NCBI GenBank assembly: GCA_903813345.2
Contig: CAIIXF020000009.1
Coordinates: 28,122,740-28,186,739, forward strand
DNA length: 64,000 bases
Source of the DNA: Owenia fusiformis
Lineage: Eukaryota; Annelida; Polychaeta; Sabellida; Oweniidae
Direction: 5' to 3'
A program made the position numbers and the translations under genes. Under the pieces are notes generated by a model. That model saw nothing but the letters and a program-made list of their open reading frames with translations. It was not told where the DNA came from and searched no databases. Below are positions 25,201 to 40,200 of the stretch, piece by piece (the first letter of the stretch is position 1; each line of letters begins with the position of its first letter).

Positions 25201-28200
25201 CTAGACGAATTTCACATCTATGGATACTATGAATGTATTTATACCTCAGATAGCATTAGATTGAATAATCTTTTAGAACTTTAAAAATTGAACCCTTCAA
25301 AACTGTATCACCACCCATGTAAATGGGTATGAGATACGAATGTCACCACCTTGTAGTTTAAGTCAAATCTTGAAAAGAAAAGGTTATTTGAAGCAAGTTG
25401 AAAAATGACTTTTTAAACTTTTTGAACTTGAGAGGTCAAATGTCAAATCAAAAGTCAGATTTGACCTCTGAGAACTTGTAGGTGATTTTGAAAATTCGGT
25501 CAATTCGAAGCAAGTTGAAAAATACCTTTTAGACGCTCTTTACTTTGAGGTCATTGGCGGTCAATAATTGTAAAATCTAAAGTCAGATTTGAATTTTTGA
25601 GACCCTGACGATCATCTTGAAAAAATAATCAATTTGAAGACCTTTTTTACCTTCAAGAATGTACAGTAGTAAGAAAGAGGAGTGCATTCTTGTTGTATTG
25701 TTTTTGAAGAATGGACACTGTAAGCTATCTAAAACCAGTGGGGCACAACATATGATTGACAGTGTTTGGCTCAATATTACACCTTGACTGTCACATGCAG
25801 TTCACCGAAGCTGTACTTATTAAACCATTTTCAATCACTCAATAGTTGAATTGTAAACACAAAATAAATACACTTTTTAACTGTACCTTGCCTGATACAT
25901 GCGGTGCATTGAAGCTGAACCAATTAAAACAACCCACTTCTCTACACATTTACCTCACAGTTAATACAAAAGATTTTTTCTAAACTTGGATCATGGGTCA
26001 TTTTAGATAAATTATTCAAAATTGGTCTTATGAGAACTAATAGCCTCAGGCCAAGCCCCTTTGCTATTATTTCTCGTAAAACCCAGTACTCATAGTTTAT
26101 CCATAACTGAATGGACGATTAGAGGATTCAGTGACCTTCTATAAAATTACAAACTGAACATGTTGCTATACCTTAGACGGCTACCTGGTTGTTATTCACT
26201 ATAGGGGGTCTCATTATAGGTTGGCATATAAAAATGCTTTTGGGTTCAATGACTGCCACATGCACTTGGTTCGGGGTTGTTGTTTTTAGGGGCTGTAATT
26301 AGAATTAGAGGTTTTGGTTTTAATCAGGGATCCCAACTTTTCCCTAGGCCTATGCTGTAGGTCAATCAACGGAATTATGATTAAGCTTAGGGGTGCTGTG
26401 ATTCAAGAAATTAATAGATGCTGCATCTAATATAACACCATTGTAATTAAGGGCATTCTTGAGTGGATTTGACCTAGGATGAAGAAACTACATAGGTGAC
26501 CACGGGCTTTGAAACCCCATTACAAGTAGTATTCGCGAATTCAACTTACAGCTGCCAGATCAACCTACTATTTTATGGCTCATTAGATATAAATAGCACC
26601 TGCCACTATTCATTCGTATTAAAATGAATTTGCCATCAACAGTAGGGTAAATCATCGCCTTTTACCCAACATATGACATCATGAATACTATCAAAGTGCA
26701 GTCTAATACCGAGTGAGCCAAAATGTAGCCCAAACAAATTCCGCATCTGTTAAAGTGTTATTTGGCATAATAAAACCTTGTTTAATGTTCTTTCATTTTA
26801 CTAAGTTTAATTGACCCTGCCCAAATAGTCTGGATTTTATGGCTATAAAACGAAACATGGTCCAAAATGCCAGCCTCATCTCATGACTACGGGCTATCTC
26901 TGAGATAATGTCAACCCCTACAACAAGTAGGAGAACAATTTCTGTGACGGTGACCTTACATTCTCAACCGACCAGTGCAGGTCTGCCTGAAGGGACGAGG
27001 CTGAAATTTGTAGAATGGCCATAGAATTGTGACCTTGAGGAATGGACCTATAAAACATGGTTAAATACAAAAAGATTAACTAAATATCACTGGCATGTAG
27101 CGGCCCTGATATCGATAAATTCTACACGCAATATAACCCGAGACTACATGCTTGGTTAAAACTTTACACGAAAAAGCTTCGATATCCGGGCATTTACTCT
27201 TACACTGAACTGAAAATAGCATCGTCTAAACGTGTATGTGTTGGCTTCCGGGTAAGTTTATCAACATTTATACTCAATTGAAAGAGCAGTCGTGCTTATA
27301 TCGTGTACCAGTTTGATTTATTTATATGTGTGTGTATTTATAACATGATAGCCTAGTAATACCGTGTCGTTAGAACAACTGCTAGATATCGAACTGATGA
27401 CCTGAAATTACATTATTCGACTGATCGCGCATCTGATATTAAATGATTAATTTGCATTGAATCTGATATTAACTTGCAACCCAATACCATGACTTTACAT
27501 TTGAATGATAACACGGCCTCATATTCTAATCCATTATACGTCCATTGCAGGCCAAAAATGTTTCAATGTGGATATTGTAATGCACACGAGAATACATTCG
27601 ATTTCCTGTACACTTTCCCAAACCTGTGGAATAGACAAGATGCGAGTAGAAATTATCTTGATTTACGTCACCAAATATTCAAAATTCATTTTTTGAAAAA
27701 ATTCGAAACCATCGAATATCACTTTTTAAGACGTAATATTCGATAGTTTAAAAGTGATATTCGATGGTTTGTAAATCGTTTGCTGAAATATGATATCTTG
27801 GTCCACATATCAAATATATCATCATGTGATATTCGATCTATATCATTGCAACCATGGGATATAGAGGATATCCTATGATTTATGAGAGATATGATTTTTA
27901 TCCACGAATGCATATGATATCTGCACGAGTGAGCGTAGCGAGAGAGTGCAGATATCAATATCCATGAGTGGATTAAAATCATATCACGAGTAAATCATGG
28001 GATGTTCTTTTTATTCCATAGTTAAAGTCATCGTCAGAATCGTCGGAAATTAAGTGATTTAAATCGAATTTTCCAAACGATCCGGCGATGTTGACACTTG
28101 GCCTCGTTTTGAGTCTGAAGTAGCAAAAATCCATAGACCATCGCATACGACGCCGAATGTCATGACTAAAAAACCGTATGCTATGGTTAAGTGAAAATAT

Positions 28201-31200
28201 GTCAAAAATATCATATTTTACCACTGATTACAAAAATACCGTTTTTATTTTCACATGTTATCCTATGAATATTATGCTAACTATGGAATAAATAAGGGTT
28301 ATGTACTAGGAGGTTTTGGATACAGGGTTTATCCCAAGGGAAATATGTGTATCTCATGAGGGACCGCAGGGACCGAGGGAGATACACATATTTCCCGCGG
28401 GATAAACACTGTATCCAAAATCGACCGTACATAACTGGTGTATCTCATACTTGAGTGGGCTTGGGGTAGATATAACCTTTACCACCTTTTTCAAATGACA
28501 AGATAGGCCTATACTGTAAAAGCACAATTCATATTTAACATTTTCATAATATTCCTTCAGTTCAATAAAATAGAATTGTAACATTTAAACTTTTTGAAAA
28601 TTTTTAAACTTCTGAAATTTAAATTTTTCAAGTTTTTAAACTTTTGAAAAAATTCCCGGGAGTGGGATGGATATATTATATCTGCCCGCATTTGGCCTAG
28701 AGCGGGACATATACAATGTATCCTGCCCGCTCCTCAGATATAATATATATCCCCGGGTGATATCTACCCCAAACCCACTAAAGTATGAAATACATAAGGG
28801 TTATGCACTGGGATGTTTTGAATACAGGGAATATCCGAGGGATATACAATACATTTTCCCGAGGGACCGAATGGACCAAGGGAAGATGTATTGTAAATCC
28901 TAAAAAAAATCCAAATTTTTTTTTCAAATTTTTTTCCCACATTTTTTTCAAATTTGTTCACCTTTTTTTGGCATAATTTTTTTTTCAGAACATTTTTAAA
29001 ACTTTTTTTTCAAATTTTTTTTCAATTTTTTTTCCCGAATTTATTTTTAACATTTTTTTGAGCGGGACATACGATTTATATGTCCCGGAGCTCCGTCGGA
29101 GCGGGACATACGAAAAATATTTGCCGGATATGGAATATATTCCCGGTTGATATGCCCCTGAAACCTCATCAGGTATGGAATACATATAGGTTATTTACTG
29201 GGAGGGATTGAATATGGGTTTTATTCCGAGGGACAATATGATATTGACTGAAGGGTAATATAATATTGACCGAGAGCGCAACGACCGAGTGTCAATATCA
29301 TATTGCCCAAGGTCAATATCATACTAAAGTAAATTGTTAAATTTATTCAGCATGATGTTAACCAAGTACAAATAATGACATTTAGCACTGTGATGTCATA
29401 ATACCACAGTTTAATAGTCACAAATTCAAATACAATCACAGTCAAGAAATTGCAAAAATGGCTGGAATTCTCACCTGATAACAAAAGGCCTTGCGTTTGG
29501 TGGCCTAATTTCATACTTCACTTGGACTCACAGCCACGCTAAACTTATGCTACCATGAAAAAGTATATAAGGAGTATATACCAGATAGAACTACAATTAT
29601 GAGATGGCAGAAGAGATTTAAAAGAGATGGCTTGACCCTGAATGACAACTCCAAACATGGGAGGCAAAAACTCCACAAGTCACAGTGGAAGAAATTGCCA
29701 AGACTGTTTGACCTGACAGGCATCAAAAGTACATAACATGCAAAGGGCAATGTTTTGAGAAAATGTGAAATGAGACACTGTGCAATATACATCCATTAAA
29801 TCTAGGATGTGCTTATCGTAATTTAGTCTCCTAAAATGTATCTCATCGTTGCACAAAATGGTATTTGTTGATTAATTATTTCATATTTTCAATTTTTTAT
29901 TCCTTTTGATATGACTTTATGACCTGCCCCACCCTACCCAAACTCACCAACTTGATTTTATTATAACATCAATATAGTTTTATCAGTCAACATGAAAATT
30001 TGTAGAATAATCAAAATGTCTCAAACACCCCAGTCACATTTGTCGCACGGCGGCCGCAAGTCGACCGCAGATCAATTAAATCGGTGAATTTCTGCGGCGA
30101 GCGTAGAAAAACTACGCTCGCCTTGCGGCCTCCGTACGGCCTATGCAGATTTTTACAGGCCGCAGTGAAGGCGTAGAAATTATAACTCGGAGTTATAATT
30201 TTTGTTCATTTCTGAAATCAACTGGCTCAATAAGATTGAATCATTATTTGTCAATGTTTCACGATCACTTTTCATTTGATATTACATCCTAGCACTATGA
30301 ATAACATTTATAAGTTGTCCCGATGTAAATAAAATGAAAAAAGTATTATTTATCAACAGAAATTTAAAATTCACCGTGCGGCTGCCGTGGGAAATGTGAC
30401 TGCAAAAGTATGAGAGCGCAGAAATTCCACGGCGAGCGTAGAAATGTTACTGGCCGCAGAAATGATAGACCGCAAGGTCGCCGTAGGAAATGTGACTGGG
30501 GTGTAAGGAACATTTATTGAAAAGGTGCACGTAAGATATGGCAAGCCATTTTCAAAGGGCTATATCTTTAGTTAGAAGAATATTTTAACCACAAAAACAA
30601 AAGGTTCTGTTAGATCCATAGATCCATCCATCCATTCAATAAATGACAGTAGGATGATAATCAAGTTGAATGGATTATCTCTTAAGCTGTTCCTAATCCA
30701 ACCATCTTCACCAATTTTCCCTAATTCTGACGCAATTTTCACCAAAAATGCAGCATTTTATTTCAGCTTTTATGGCAAAATTACAATTTATTGCAAGGAA
30801 TGATCTACCTCTAAAAAGGAAAACTTAATTACTTTGGGATTAGGATAATCCAAAAACAATAACTTTTTTAGGCCGAATTTTTTACCTAAAAGTAGCAATT
30901 TTTTAATGAGATTAATGCACGAAAACATTGAGCTATGTCACATGATTGATTTCCAAAAAGAAAAAAATGATCTAAATGAGATAAGCATTATCTGATAATC
31001 CATTTGTCATTTTTACCTCATAGGCCATGGCCTTAGTGTATAGTGTATGAAAAGATGTCACTTAGAGCGACATTTAGATGTACCTTATTTTATGCAATGA
31101 TGTTTATATATAGAGTTATATATGTTCCATAGATGGCATGATATATTCTACATAGGTGAGTGCTTAATACCCTGAGTGTGTATTCATTGTTGCAGAATTG

Positions 31201-34200
31201 CGTATTATAGAAATGAGCATGGATATGTCAACATGACTGTGTCGTGTAAAGTATGTTCAGTAAAACATAAATGTAGTAGGTATTGATACAGGTACCACTG
31301 TATACAAAGTACACGCAGATAATAATTTTCTCCAATGGTTTGGCCAAACATTTGTTGCATTTTTTGTTCATTTCAAAGGACCATATGCACTCTCCATTGG
31401 GATCTCCCTATGAGAAAAAAATAGTTCATCTGATTTTTCAAAATGAGTATTCTGCTTTAATTATTACATTTATATGCACACTAGTATCTTGTTGACCTAT
31501 ATTCAGCACTGTGTTGATGTATAGGCCACTTATTATGGTCATAATTCAATCATGAAGTGTAGAGGCATAGATTCCAAACCAGGAAGTATTTTTATGTCTG
31601 TCAAAATCCATTTGCATCCTAAGCATCCCTACATCTTATCCACATATGTTACTACATAATGAAACATAATAGTATATTCTTTGGTTTTACAAAGTTGTAT
31701 GATTTTTGATAAGTGTAAAAGTTGTTTTTGGAGCATTTTTCTATAGCCATTTTGTAGGGAAAAATGATGAAAAATGCACAATCATTTAATTTTAAGTATG
31801 ACCTGAATCGATTGCAAACTTCATATTTGCACATTTGATGAGATAAACCATTTGTGTCATATTATGAAATTATTAAGGTTGCAGTCGATTCAGGTCATAG
31901 TGTATTTTTAGTATTTTGGTGATAATCAATGGAAACCAATGGCCTCTATAGGGATCTGCTGATATCCTCATGTTAAGTCAATGATGCACAGTCCCATGTA
32001 AGTCAATACAACCTTACTGAACTAAATGGCCCCTATCTCAGCCTATATGTGACCCAGCACTTTAATATTTTCCAAAGAGTTATATAACATTCTATTCTTC
32101 ATGTTACACCTAAGAAATATTTATTTTGACCATGGGGATATTATTTGCCAATAAACGCGCCTGTTCTTTTTATTGGATTGTTTTTGCTGATTGGGATTTT
32201 TATGAAATAAACAGTTTAATGCTATGGGTTTTACCCTTTGACAATAGGTGTATTGCCTTGTGTAATTATGATATTGTCACTCGATCACTCTATTCCCTCA
32301 GTCAATACCTCGGGCTTTGTATGAAAAACCTTATACCTCGTACCCACGTACCCGCGTACTTGGGGCATGATATATTCTTTGAAGAGTTTAATTCTAACGT
32401 TTCAGATTATTCAGAATATATGAATTGTTGGTGCATTAATGCACTTGTAGACCTACGTGTTTGAATGGCGCTATTTTGACAATCAAAGAAAAACTAAAAT
32501 TAACAATTCTGGTTTTATTTTATGACTCTATATCTATCTATCTTTGACTAGACGAATTTCACATCTATGGATACTATGAATGTATTTATACCTCAGATAG
32601 CATTAGATTGAATAATCTTTTAGAACTTTAAAAATTGAACCCTTCAAAACTGTATCACCACCCATGTAAATGGGTATGAGATACGAATGTCACCACCTTG
32701 TAGTTTAAGTCAAATCTTGAAAAGAAAAGGTTATTTGAAGCAAGTTGAAAAATGACTTTTTAAACTTTTTGAACTTGAGAGGTCAAATGTCAAATCAAAA
32801 GTCAGATTTGACCTCTGAGAACTTGTAGGTGATTTTGAAAATTCGGTCAATTCGAAGCAAGTTGAAAAATACCTTTTAGACGCTCTTTACTTTGAGGTCA
32901 TTGGCGGTCAATAATTGTAAAATCTAAAGTCAGATTTGAATTTTTGAGACCCTGACGATCATCTTGAAAAAATAATCAATTTGAAGACCTTTTTTACCTT
33001 CAAGAATGTACAGTAGTAAGAAAGAGGAGTGCATTCTTGTTGTATTGTTTTTGAAGAATGGACACTGTAAGCTATCTAAAACCAGTGGGGCACAACATAT
33101 GATTGACAGTGTTTGGCTCAATATTACACCTTGACTGTCACATGCAGTTCACCGAAGCTGTACTTATTAAACCATTTTCAATCACTCAATAGTTGAATTG
33201 TAAACACAAAATAAATACACTTTTTAACTGTACCTTGCCTGATACATGCGGTGCATTGAAGCTGAACCAATTAAAACAACCCACTTCTCTACACATTTAC
33301 CTCACAGTTAATACAAAAGATTTTTTCTAAACTTGGATCATGGGTCATTTTAGATAAATTATTCAAAATTGGTCTTATGAGAACTAATAGCCTCAGGCCA
33401 AGCCCCTTTGCTATTATTTCTCGTAAAACCCAGTACTCATAGTTTATCCATAACTGAATGGACGATTAGAGGATTCAGTGACCTTCTATAAAATTACAAA
33501 CTGAACATGTTGCTATACCTTAGACGGCTACCTGGTTGTTATTCACTATAGGGGGTCTCATTATAGGTTGGCATATAAAAATGCTTTTGGGTTCAATGAC
33601 TGCCACATGCACTTGGTTCGGGGTTGTTGTTTTTAGGGGCTGTAATTAGAATTAGAGGTTTTGGTTTTAATCAGGGATCCCAACTTTTCCCTAGGCCTAT
33701 GCTGTAGGTCAATCAACGGAATTATGATTAAGCTTAGGGGTGCTGTGATTCAAGAAATTAATAGATGCTGCATCTAATATAACACCATTGTAATTAAGGG
33801 CATTCTTGAGTGGATTTGACCTAGGATGAAGAAACTACATAGGTGACCACGGGCTTTGAAACCCCATTACAAGTAGTATTCGCGAATTCAACTTACAGCT
33901 GCCAGATCAACCTACTATTTTATGGCTCATTAGATATAAATAGCACCTGCCACTATTCATTCGTATTAAAATGAATTTGCCATCAACAGTAGGGTAAATC
34001 ATCGCCTTTTACCCAACATATGACATCATGAATACTATCAAAGTGCAGTCTAATACCGAGTGAGCCAAAATGTAGCCCAAACAAATTCCGCATCTGTTAA
34101 AGTGTTATTTGGCATAATAAAACCTTGTTTAATGTTCTTTCATTTTACTAAGTTTAATTGACCCTGCCCAAATAGTCTGGATTTTATGGCTATAAAACGA

Positions 34201-37200
34201 AACATGGTCCAAAATGCCAGCCTCATCTCATGACTACGGGCTATCTCTGAGATAATGTCAACCCCTACAACAAGTAGGAGAACAATTTCTGTGACGGTGA
34301 CCTTACATTCTCAACCGACCAGTGCAGGTCTGCCTGAAGGGACGAGGCTGAAATTTGTAGAATGGCCATAGAATTGTGACCTTGAGGAATGGACCTATAA
34401 AACATGGTTAAATACAAAAAGATTAACTAAATATCACTGGCATGTAGCGGCCCTGATATCGATAAATTCTACACGCAATATAACCCGAGACTACATGCTT
34501 GGTTAAAACTTTACACGAAAAAGCTTCGATATCCGGGCATTTACTCTTACACTGAACTGAAAATAGCATCGTCTAAACGTGTATGTGTTGGCTTCCGGGT
34601 AAGTTTATCAACATTTATACTCAATTGAAAGAGCAGTCGTGCTTATATCGTGTACCAGTTTGATTTATTTATATGTGTGTGTATTTATAACATGATAGCC
34701 TAGTAATACCGTGTCGTTAGAACAACTGCTAGATATCGAACTGATGACCTGAAATTACATTATTCGACTGATCGCGCATCTGATATTAAATGATTAATTT
34801 GCATTGAATCTGATATTAACTTGCAACCCAATACCATGACTTTACATTTGAATGATAACACGGCCTCATATTCTAATCCATTATACGTCCATTGCAGGCC
34901 AAAAATGTTTCAATGTGGATATTGTAATGCACACGAGAATACATTCGATTTCCTGTACACTTTCCCAAACCTGTGGAATAGACAAGATGCGAGTAGAAAT
35001 TATCTTGATTTACGTCACCAAATATTCAAAATTCATTTTTTGAAAAAATTCGAAACCATCGAATATCACTTTTTAAGACGTAATATTCGATAGTTTAAAA
35101 GTGATATTCGATGGTTTGTAAATCGTTTGCTGAAATATGATATCTTGGTCCACATATCAAATATATCATCATGTGATATTCGATCTATATCATTGCAACC
35201 ATGGGATATAGAGGATATCCTATGATTTATGAGAGATATGATTTTTATCCACGAATGCATATGATATCTGCACGAGTGAGCGTAGCGAGAGAGTGCAGAT
35301 ATCAATATCCATGAGTGGATTAAAATCATATCACGAGTAAATCATGGGATGTTCTTTTTATTCCATAGTTAAAGTCATCGTCAGAATCGTCGGAAATTAA
35401 GTGATTTAAATCGAATTTTCCAAACGATCCGGCGATGTTGACACTTGGCCTCGTTTTGAGTCTGAAGTAGCAAAAATCCATAAACCATCGCATACGACGC
35501 CGAATGTCATGACTAAAAAACCGTATGCTATGGTTAAGTGAAAATATGTCAAAAATATCATATTTTACCACTGATTACAAAAATTTTCGGGGGATGGCAT
35601 GCTCCCAGACCCCCTAGTTTGCGCCGCATTGCTATTTGGTCATTATCCATTGATTTGGTTTATGTTTCACCCAGCCGTTTGGCCTAAGCTGATTTTCAGT
35701 CTCATTGCAGCACATTTATTTTTGTACTTTAGATTATCCGAAAATGACGCTTTATTATCATAATTCAATTTGACCCACATTTTCCAAGTTTGACCCACTT
35801 TTTTGATTGAACTGGGTCATGTGACCCACAAAATGTTGAGGCTACCGCCAGTACTGCTTTCCGAGGAATAAAACCCATATTGAATCCTGACCAGAAATAA
35901 CCTATTTATTCCATAATACATCCCTCTAGAATGTTACATTTGGATAATGCAAACGTTATATTAATAAATGCACATTGTTTGAAAAATAAAATAAATAAAT
36001 AAAATAAACCGGGAAACTAAAAAATAGGTCAATACGCTCCAATACGATTTTTCACGGGGACAATACGATTTTTTCATGTAATACGCTCCAATACGATTTT
36101 TTCCCGGGGACAATACGATTTTTTCATGTAATACGATTCAATACGATTTTAATTCCTTCATATTTCCCTGGAAAAACAGTAGTATTATGGAATAAAATAT
36201 ATTTTCCCTCGGGACCTGCGGCCCTCGGACAGATATATTATATTTGCCTCGGGGTAATCCCAATATCCTGAACCTCATATAGGATAATCTCTATATCTAC
36301 CTGATGGACCATAGGGACCGAAGGTAGACGTGCATATCTCACGAGGGATAAACCCCATATCCAAACCGACCGCGCATATCTGCTTTATCATATACCAAGT
36401 AGTTTTCTAAAAAATTAATCTTATTTCCTTTTTTAAATTTTTAAAATTTTTCATTTTTATTCTCCACTCTACTTGTCAAAGAATAATAGACGATAAATAT
36501 ATGTATATAGTTTAGCATGATATGTACTTCTTTCTGTAACTGGAATACGATTCTAATATAAAGCAACACAGCATACGTATTCCCGGGGAACCATAAATAT
36601 TTTGTGTAGGGTGTGGACATTTTTCTTTTCATTTCTCTAGAATCAGATTATTTTCATAAAATCCATACAAAGTTGGGCCTAAGCCTCTATTTTCGTATTC
36701 TGCATGTTAAGATATTTATAATGTAAAACCTAAAGAGATAAATTCAATGTCTTCAGTTGAGAATAAGTATAAGGTAAATGTGTGAATTCTGCTTGTTGTT
36801 GCACTATTTTTATAATAAACAAGGTTCGATACGCAACACTGAATAGACTGCAGTCATAGCTTATGCCTTGGTCACATAGGCTCCGATTTTCACTACGGCG
36901 CCCGGCCGATGAGTATTTTGTTCAAAATCGGCCGGCGAGTCCGGGCATCGTACGGGCGCCGGGCGATGATCGCCACTCATCGGCCGATTTTTAGACATCG
37001 TACGGGCGCCGGCAGAGCTTTATCGCGGAGATAAAAGTTGCCGATGTCTTGGCGATTTTTTCTCAACCAAACTCATCGGTACCTACCCGGCCGTGTCCCG
37101 TCCGGTCATCGTACGATTATCTTACGGCGCCCGGTGGCATCGCACGGTCATTTTGGGATTTTGCGTGCTGATTTGTTGATAAATCTTAATAATGATTACT

Positions 37201-40200
37201 TATAAAGTGATATAACGGTTTTAGAAATAATGAGGTAAGGAATTATAATTACTACACACTGTCAGAGATATTTTACAAAACATAAATGGAACGATTAGGC
37301 TTACTGTAAAACAATGACACACATTTGAATGGCTGGGTGGGTGGGTAGGTTGATCTAGTCGTTCTTATATTGACATTAATCGTGTATGTCTGTCATACAC
37401 ATTGAATAGAGTGATACATTTTTTATGCGTATTATTCACTCATGCATATACCATTACAAATCATTTATTTTAAAAATCTTCTGAATGTTTTTGTGAGTAC
37501 AGTATTTTCAAGGGTCACAATTTTAATACGAAAGTTTACTGTCTCAATTACAGTTAATATGCCAAAGGCTAGGGATAGAGGGGATAAGGCCAATGGACCA
37601 TATATGAGGAAGGCCTTGGGAAGACAGGTGGAAAAAGACAATAACAATGCTAGTGAACTGGTGGATGATGAAGATTTAGATGTGTCTAGGGAAGAGGGTT
37701 TTCCATTTGAAATAAAAGAAAAAATTGCCAATTTTTTTATGATAGGCCATATTTTTATGACCAAACAAATTTACGAGAACAGACGAAAGAAAGATGCAGA
37801 AATAGGGAATTTTGCTAATAGCATCGGATGGACAGGTAGACATAGCATTTGTTTATATGAAAGATCTAAAAATGAATTAAGGTCAGGGTGCACTTTGATG
37901 ATGAAAAGACCACGTGCAGTATGGCAAGTGATTTTAGACGGTCATATCTTTCACCATGAGTACTTTCTGGGCATAAATACAGTGTTTTATTAAAACAATA
38001 TGTTTTCTTTTAATTGAAGTATCCATGATAGTAAAAATATCAATCAAACAATTTGAAAAATTATGAATAGGGACCCCATGTCAGCATTTTTTTCTAAATA
38101 TTGAACCTATTTAGAGGATCTTTTTCTGATTTTTATTGCATGAAAACATTATTATCCTGGAAGTCCTGTCTATCGAAGTATTTCGTTTTCAAATCTTGCA
38201 TTCATGCCATGTGGAACAGTCAAACTGGGTCATACAAGAATTTAGTGAAAATCTAGAGGCCTGTAGATCGACCGATGTCCTGGCGGGTGCCGTACGGCCA
38301 TCGGCAGATAGCCTTGCGATACCCGTGCGATGTCTTTCAGATTCAATTGATTGCGGGCGCCGTACGATGCCTGTACTGATGTGACCATACTCACGATTAG
38401 ATCAAGACATCGGTGAAAAGTCACCGGCGCCCGGTCGATTTATAAATCGGCCGATGACTACTCATCGGCCGGCGCCCGGCGGCTATGTGACCTAGGCATT
38501 AGTTGTAAAGAAAACAAAAGAAGTTGGGACGTGGTCATGCTTGATTATGTTTCTTTTATATATCACCGTTTGCATTCGTTGAAATCGGCCTGCATTGATT
38601 TCAAGAGGTGGTCGGTGTACAAGGTCATATGTTTGAGTTATTGGTTTAATGATAAATGTGACCCTTGAATGCGTTATGCTTTATGTATGCGTGAAACAAA
38701 TACTCCAATGGCCTAATCTCAATTTGCCTACAAACAATATAACATTGAAATAATGGTCATCTGCATATTAACTTCCGCACCACACGTCTAACTTCGACAC
38801 AATTCAGTAAAGTATCCAGTATCGCTATAATCGCTACATGCCAGTGAAATATGATTTCAACTCATACTAGATGAATGAGTTAATAACATTTCTTTGGATG
38901 ACATTTTTTGCCTCACCCTGTAATTCATTTTATTTTCACACTTATTCATTTCAGCCTGCCCAAACAAAGAGTCTAGATTGAATAGCCAAAACCAGGCACA
39001 TGTAATTACATAGAACTATTCAGTATATAAATAGCTCTACGTGAATGACACAACTGTTTTATACACAAACAATACAAGGTAAAATACAGGATTAAGGCAA
39101 TTCATAAGGCTGAGTAAGTCACTATCCGAGTGTTTGAAAATTATTTATGACACTTAGCTGCCCTCTATTTTGTAATTGTATAATATAAGTATGAAGCACC
39201 TTATAATATCAGAAAAAATACAAAAAATCGCGAAAAAAAATACTAAAAAGTAGGTTCATAATTAAATTTTCCCCTTTACAGTTTAAATCATGTCTGAAAG
39301 TTCAATACAACTTTGCACTAAAAATTATTAAAAAGGCCTGCACTTGTGGTGAAAATTGCGTCAGAATTAGGGAAAATTGGTGAGGATGGGTGGATTAGGG
39401 ACAGCTTAAGAGATAATCCAATCAACTTGATTATCATCCTCATGTCATTTATTGAAGATAAGACATGGATCTAACAGAACCATTTGATTTTGTGGTTAAA
39501 TTATTCTTCGAACCAAAGATATAGCCCTTTGAAAATGGCTTGCCATACCTTACATGCTCCTTTCATGGGAAAATATCAATTATTGATAAAGTTGGAGCAT
39601 ATAGTGCATTACTTCTGGGACAACCCTCGTATAGCCTACTATGCATGTATGGCGTCATGTTACGTCATGGGTAGTTTTTTCCCCAAATTACCGCCTGGTT
39701 GTTTCTATAAAGTAGTGCAGGTATTTGCTCTTTTTCCAGCTAGTATATGTGCACGGTGGGGAATCAAAACGATGGCACAGCCGCAGACTGCGACTTGCGT
39801 AATTCAAAACGAGGTTACAACATATTATTGCTGTACAATGGCGGTAATTCCAAACTTAATTTGGGGTAAATTATTTGCTTTGGATAAATTAGAAAAGAGC
39901 AAACATGTCCCATTGGTTATCATCATACATACACTCCACCTGCAATAGCATTCGTGTTTCCCGGCCGTCCAATAGCTAAAACCCCAGTCACATTTGTCGT
40001 ACGGAGGCCGTGCGTCGACCGCAGATCAATTAAATCAGTGAATTTCTGCGGCGAGCGTAGAAAAACTACGCTCGCCTTGCGGCCTCCGTGCGGCGTATCC
40101 AGTTTTTTACAGGCCGCAAGGTCGCCGTAGAAATTATAACTCGGAGTTATAATATTTGTTCATTTCTGAGGTCCCCGTAGAAATCAACTGGCTCAACAAG

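Larger units (their letters stand above)
21984..28237 (+). repeat. 6.25-kb duplicated segment, copy 1
   Basis: It repeats at 29331-35584 with a constant offset of 7347 bases and no indel that I detected. The one substitution noticed is 28136 G versus 35483 A. The segment is a mosaic: a mariner relic, MITE family A copy 2, two degenerate tandem units near 25390-25620, a foldback half-unit and a hairpin. The 1093-bp spacer between copies is not repeated. Confidence 0.95.
29331..35584 (+). repeat. 6.25-kb duplicated segment, copy 2
   Basis: Near-identical direct repeat of 21984-28237. Homology begins at AAATTGTTAAATTT and ends after TTACAAAAAT; the sequences beyond both ends are unrelated. All features of copy 1 recur at +7347. 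Confidence 0.95.

Noticed and set aside
21984-35584. Reading the 6.25-kb repeats as LTRs of a giant retroelement
   Set aside because: The 1.1-kb spacer has no coding sequence, and the repeats themselves contain unrelated nested MITEs and relics.
39484-39948. 154-codon open frame on the + strand
   Set aside because: It runs across a repeat shared with 23160-23420 and the mariner-type end at 39629; no domain and no splice logic.
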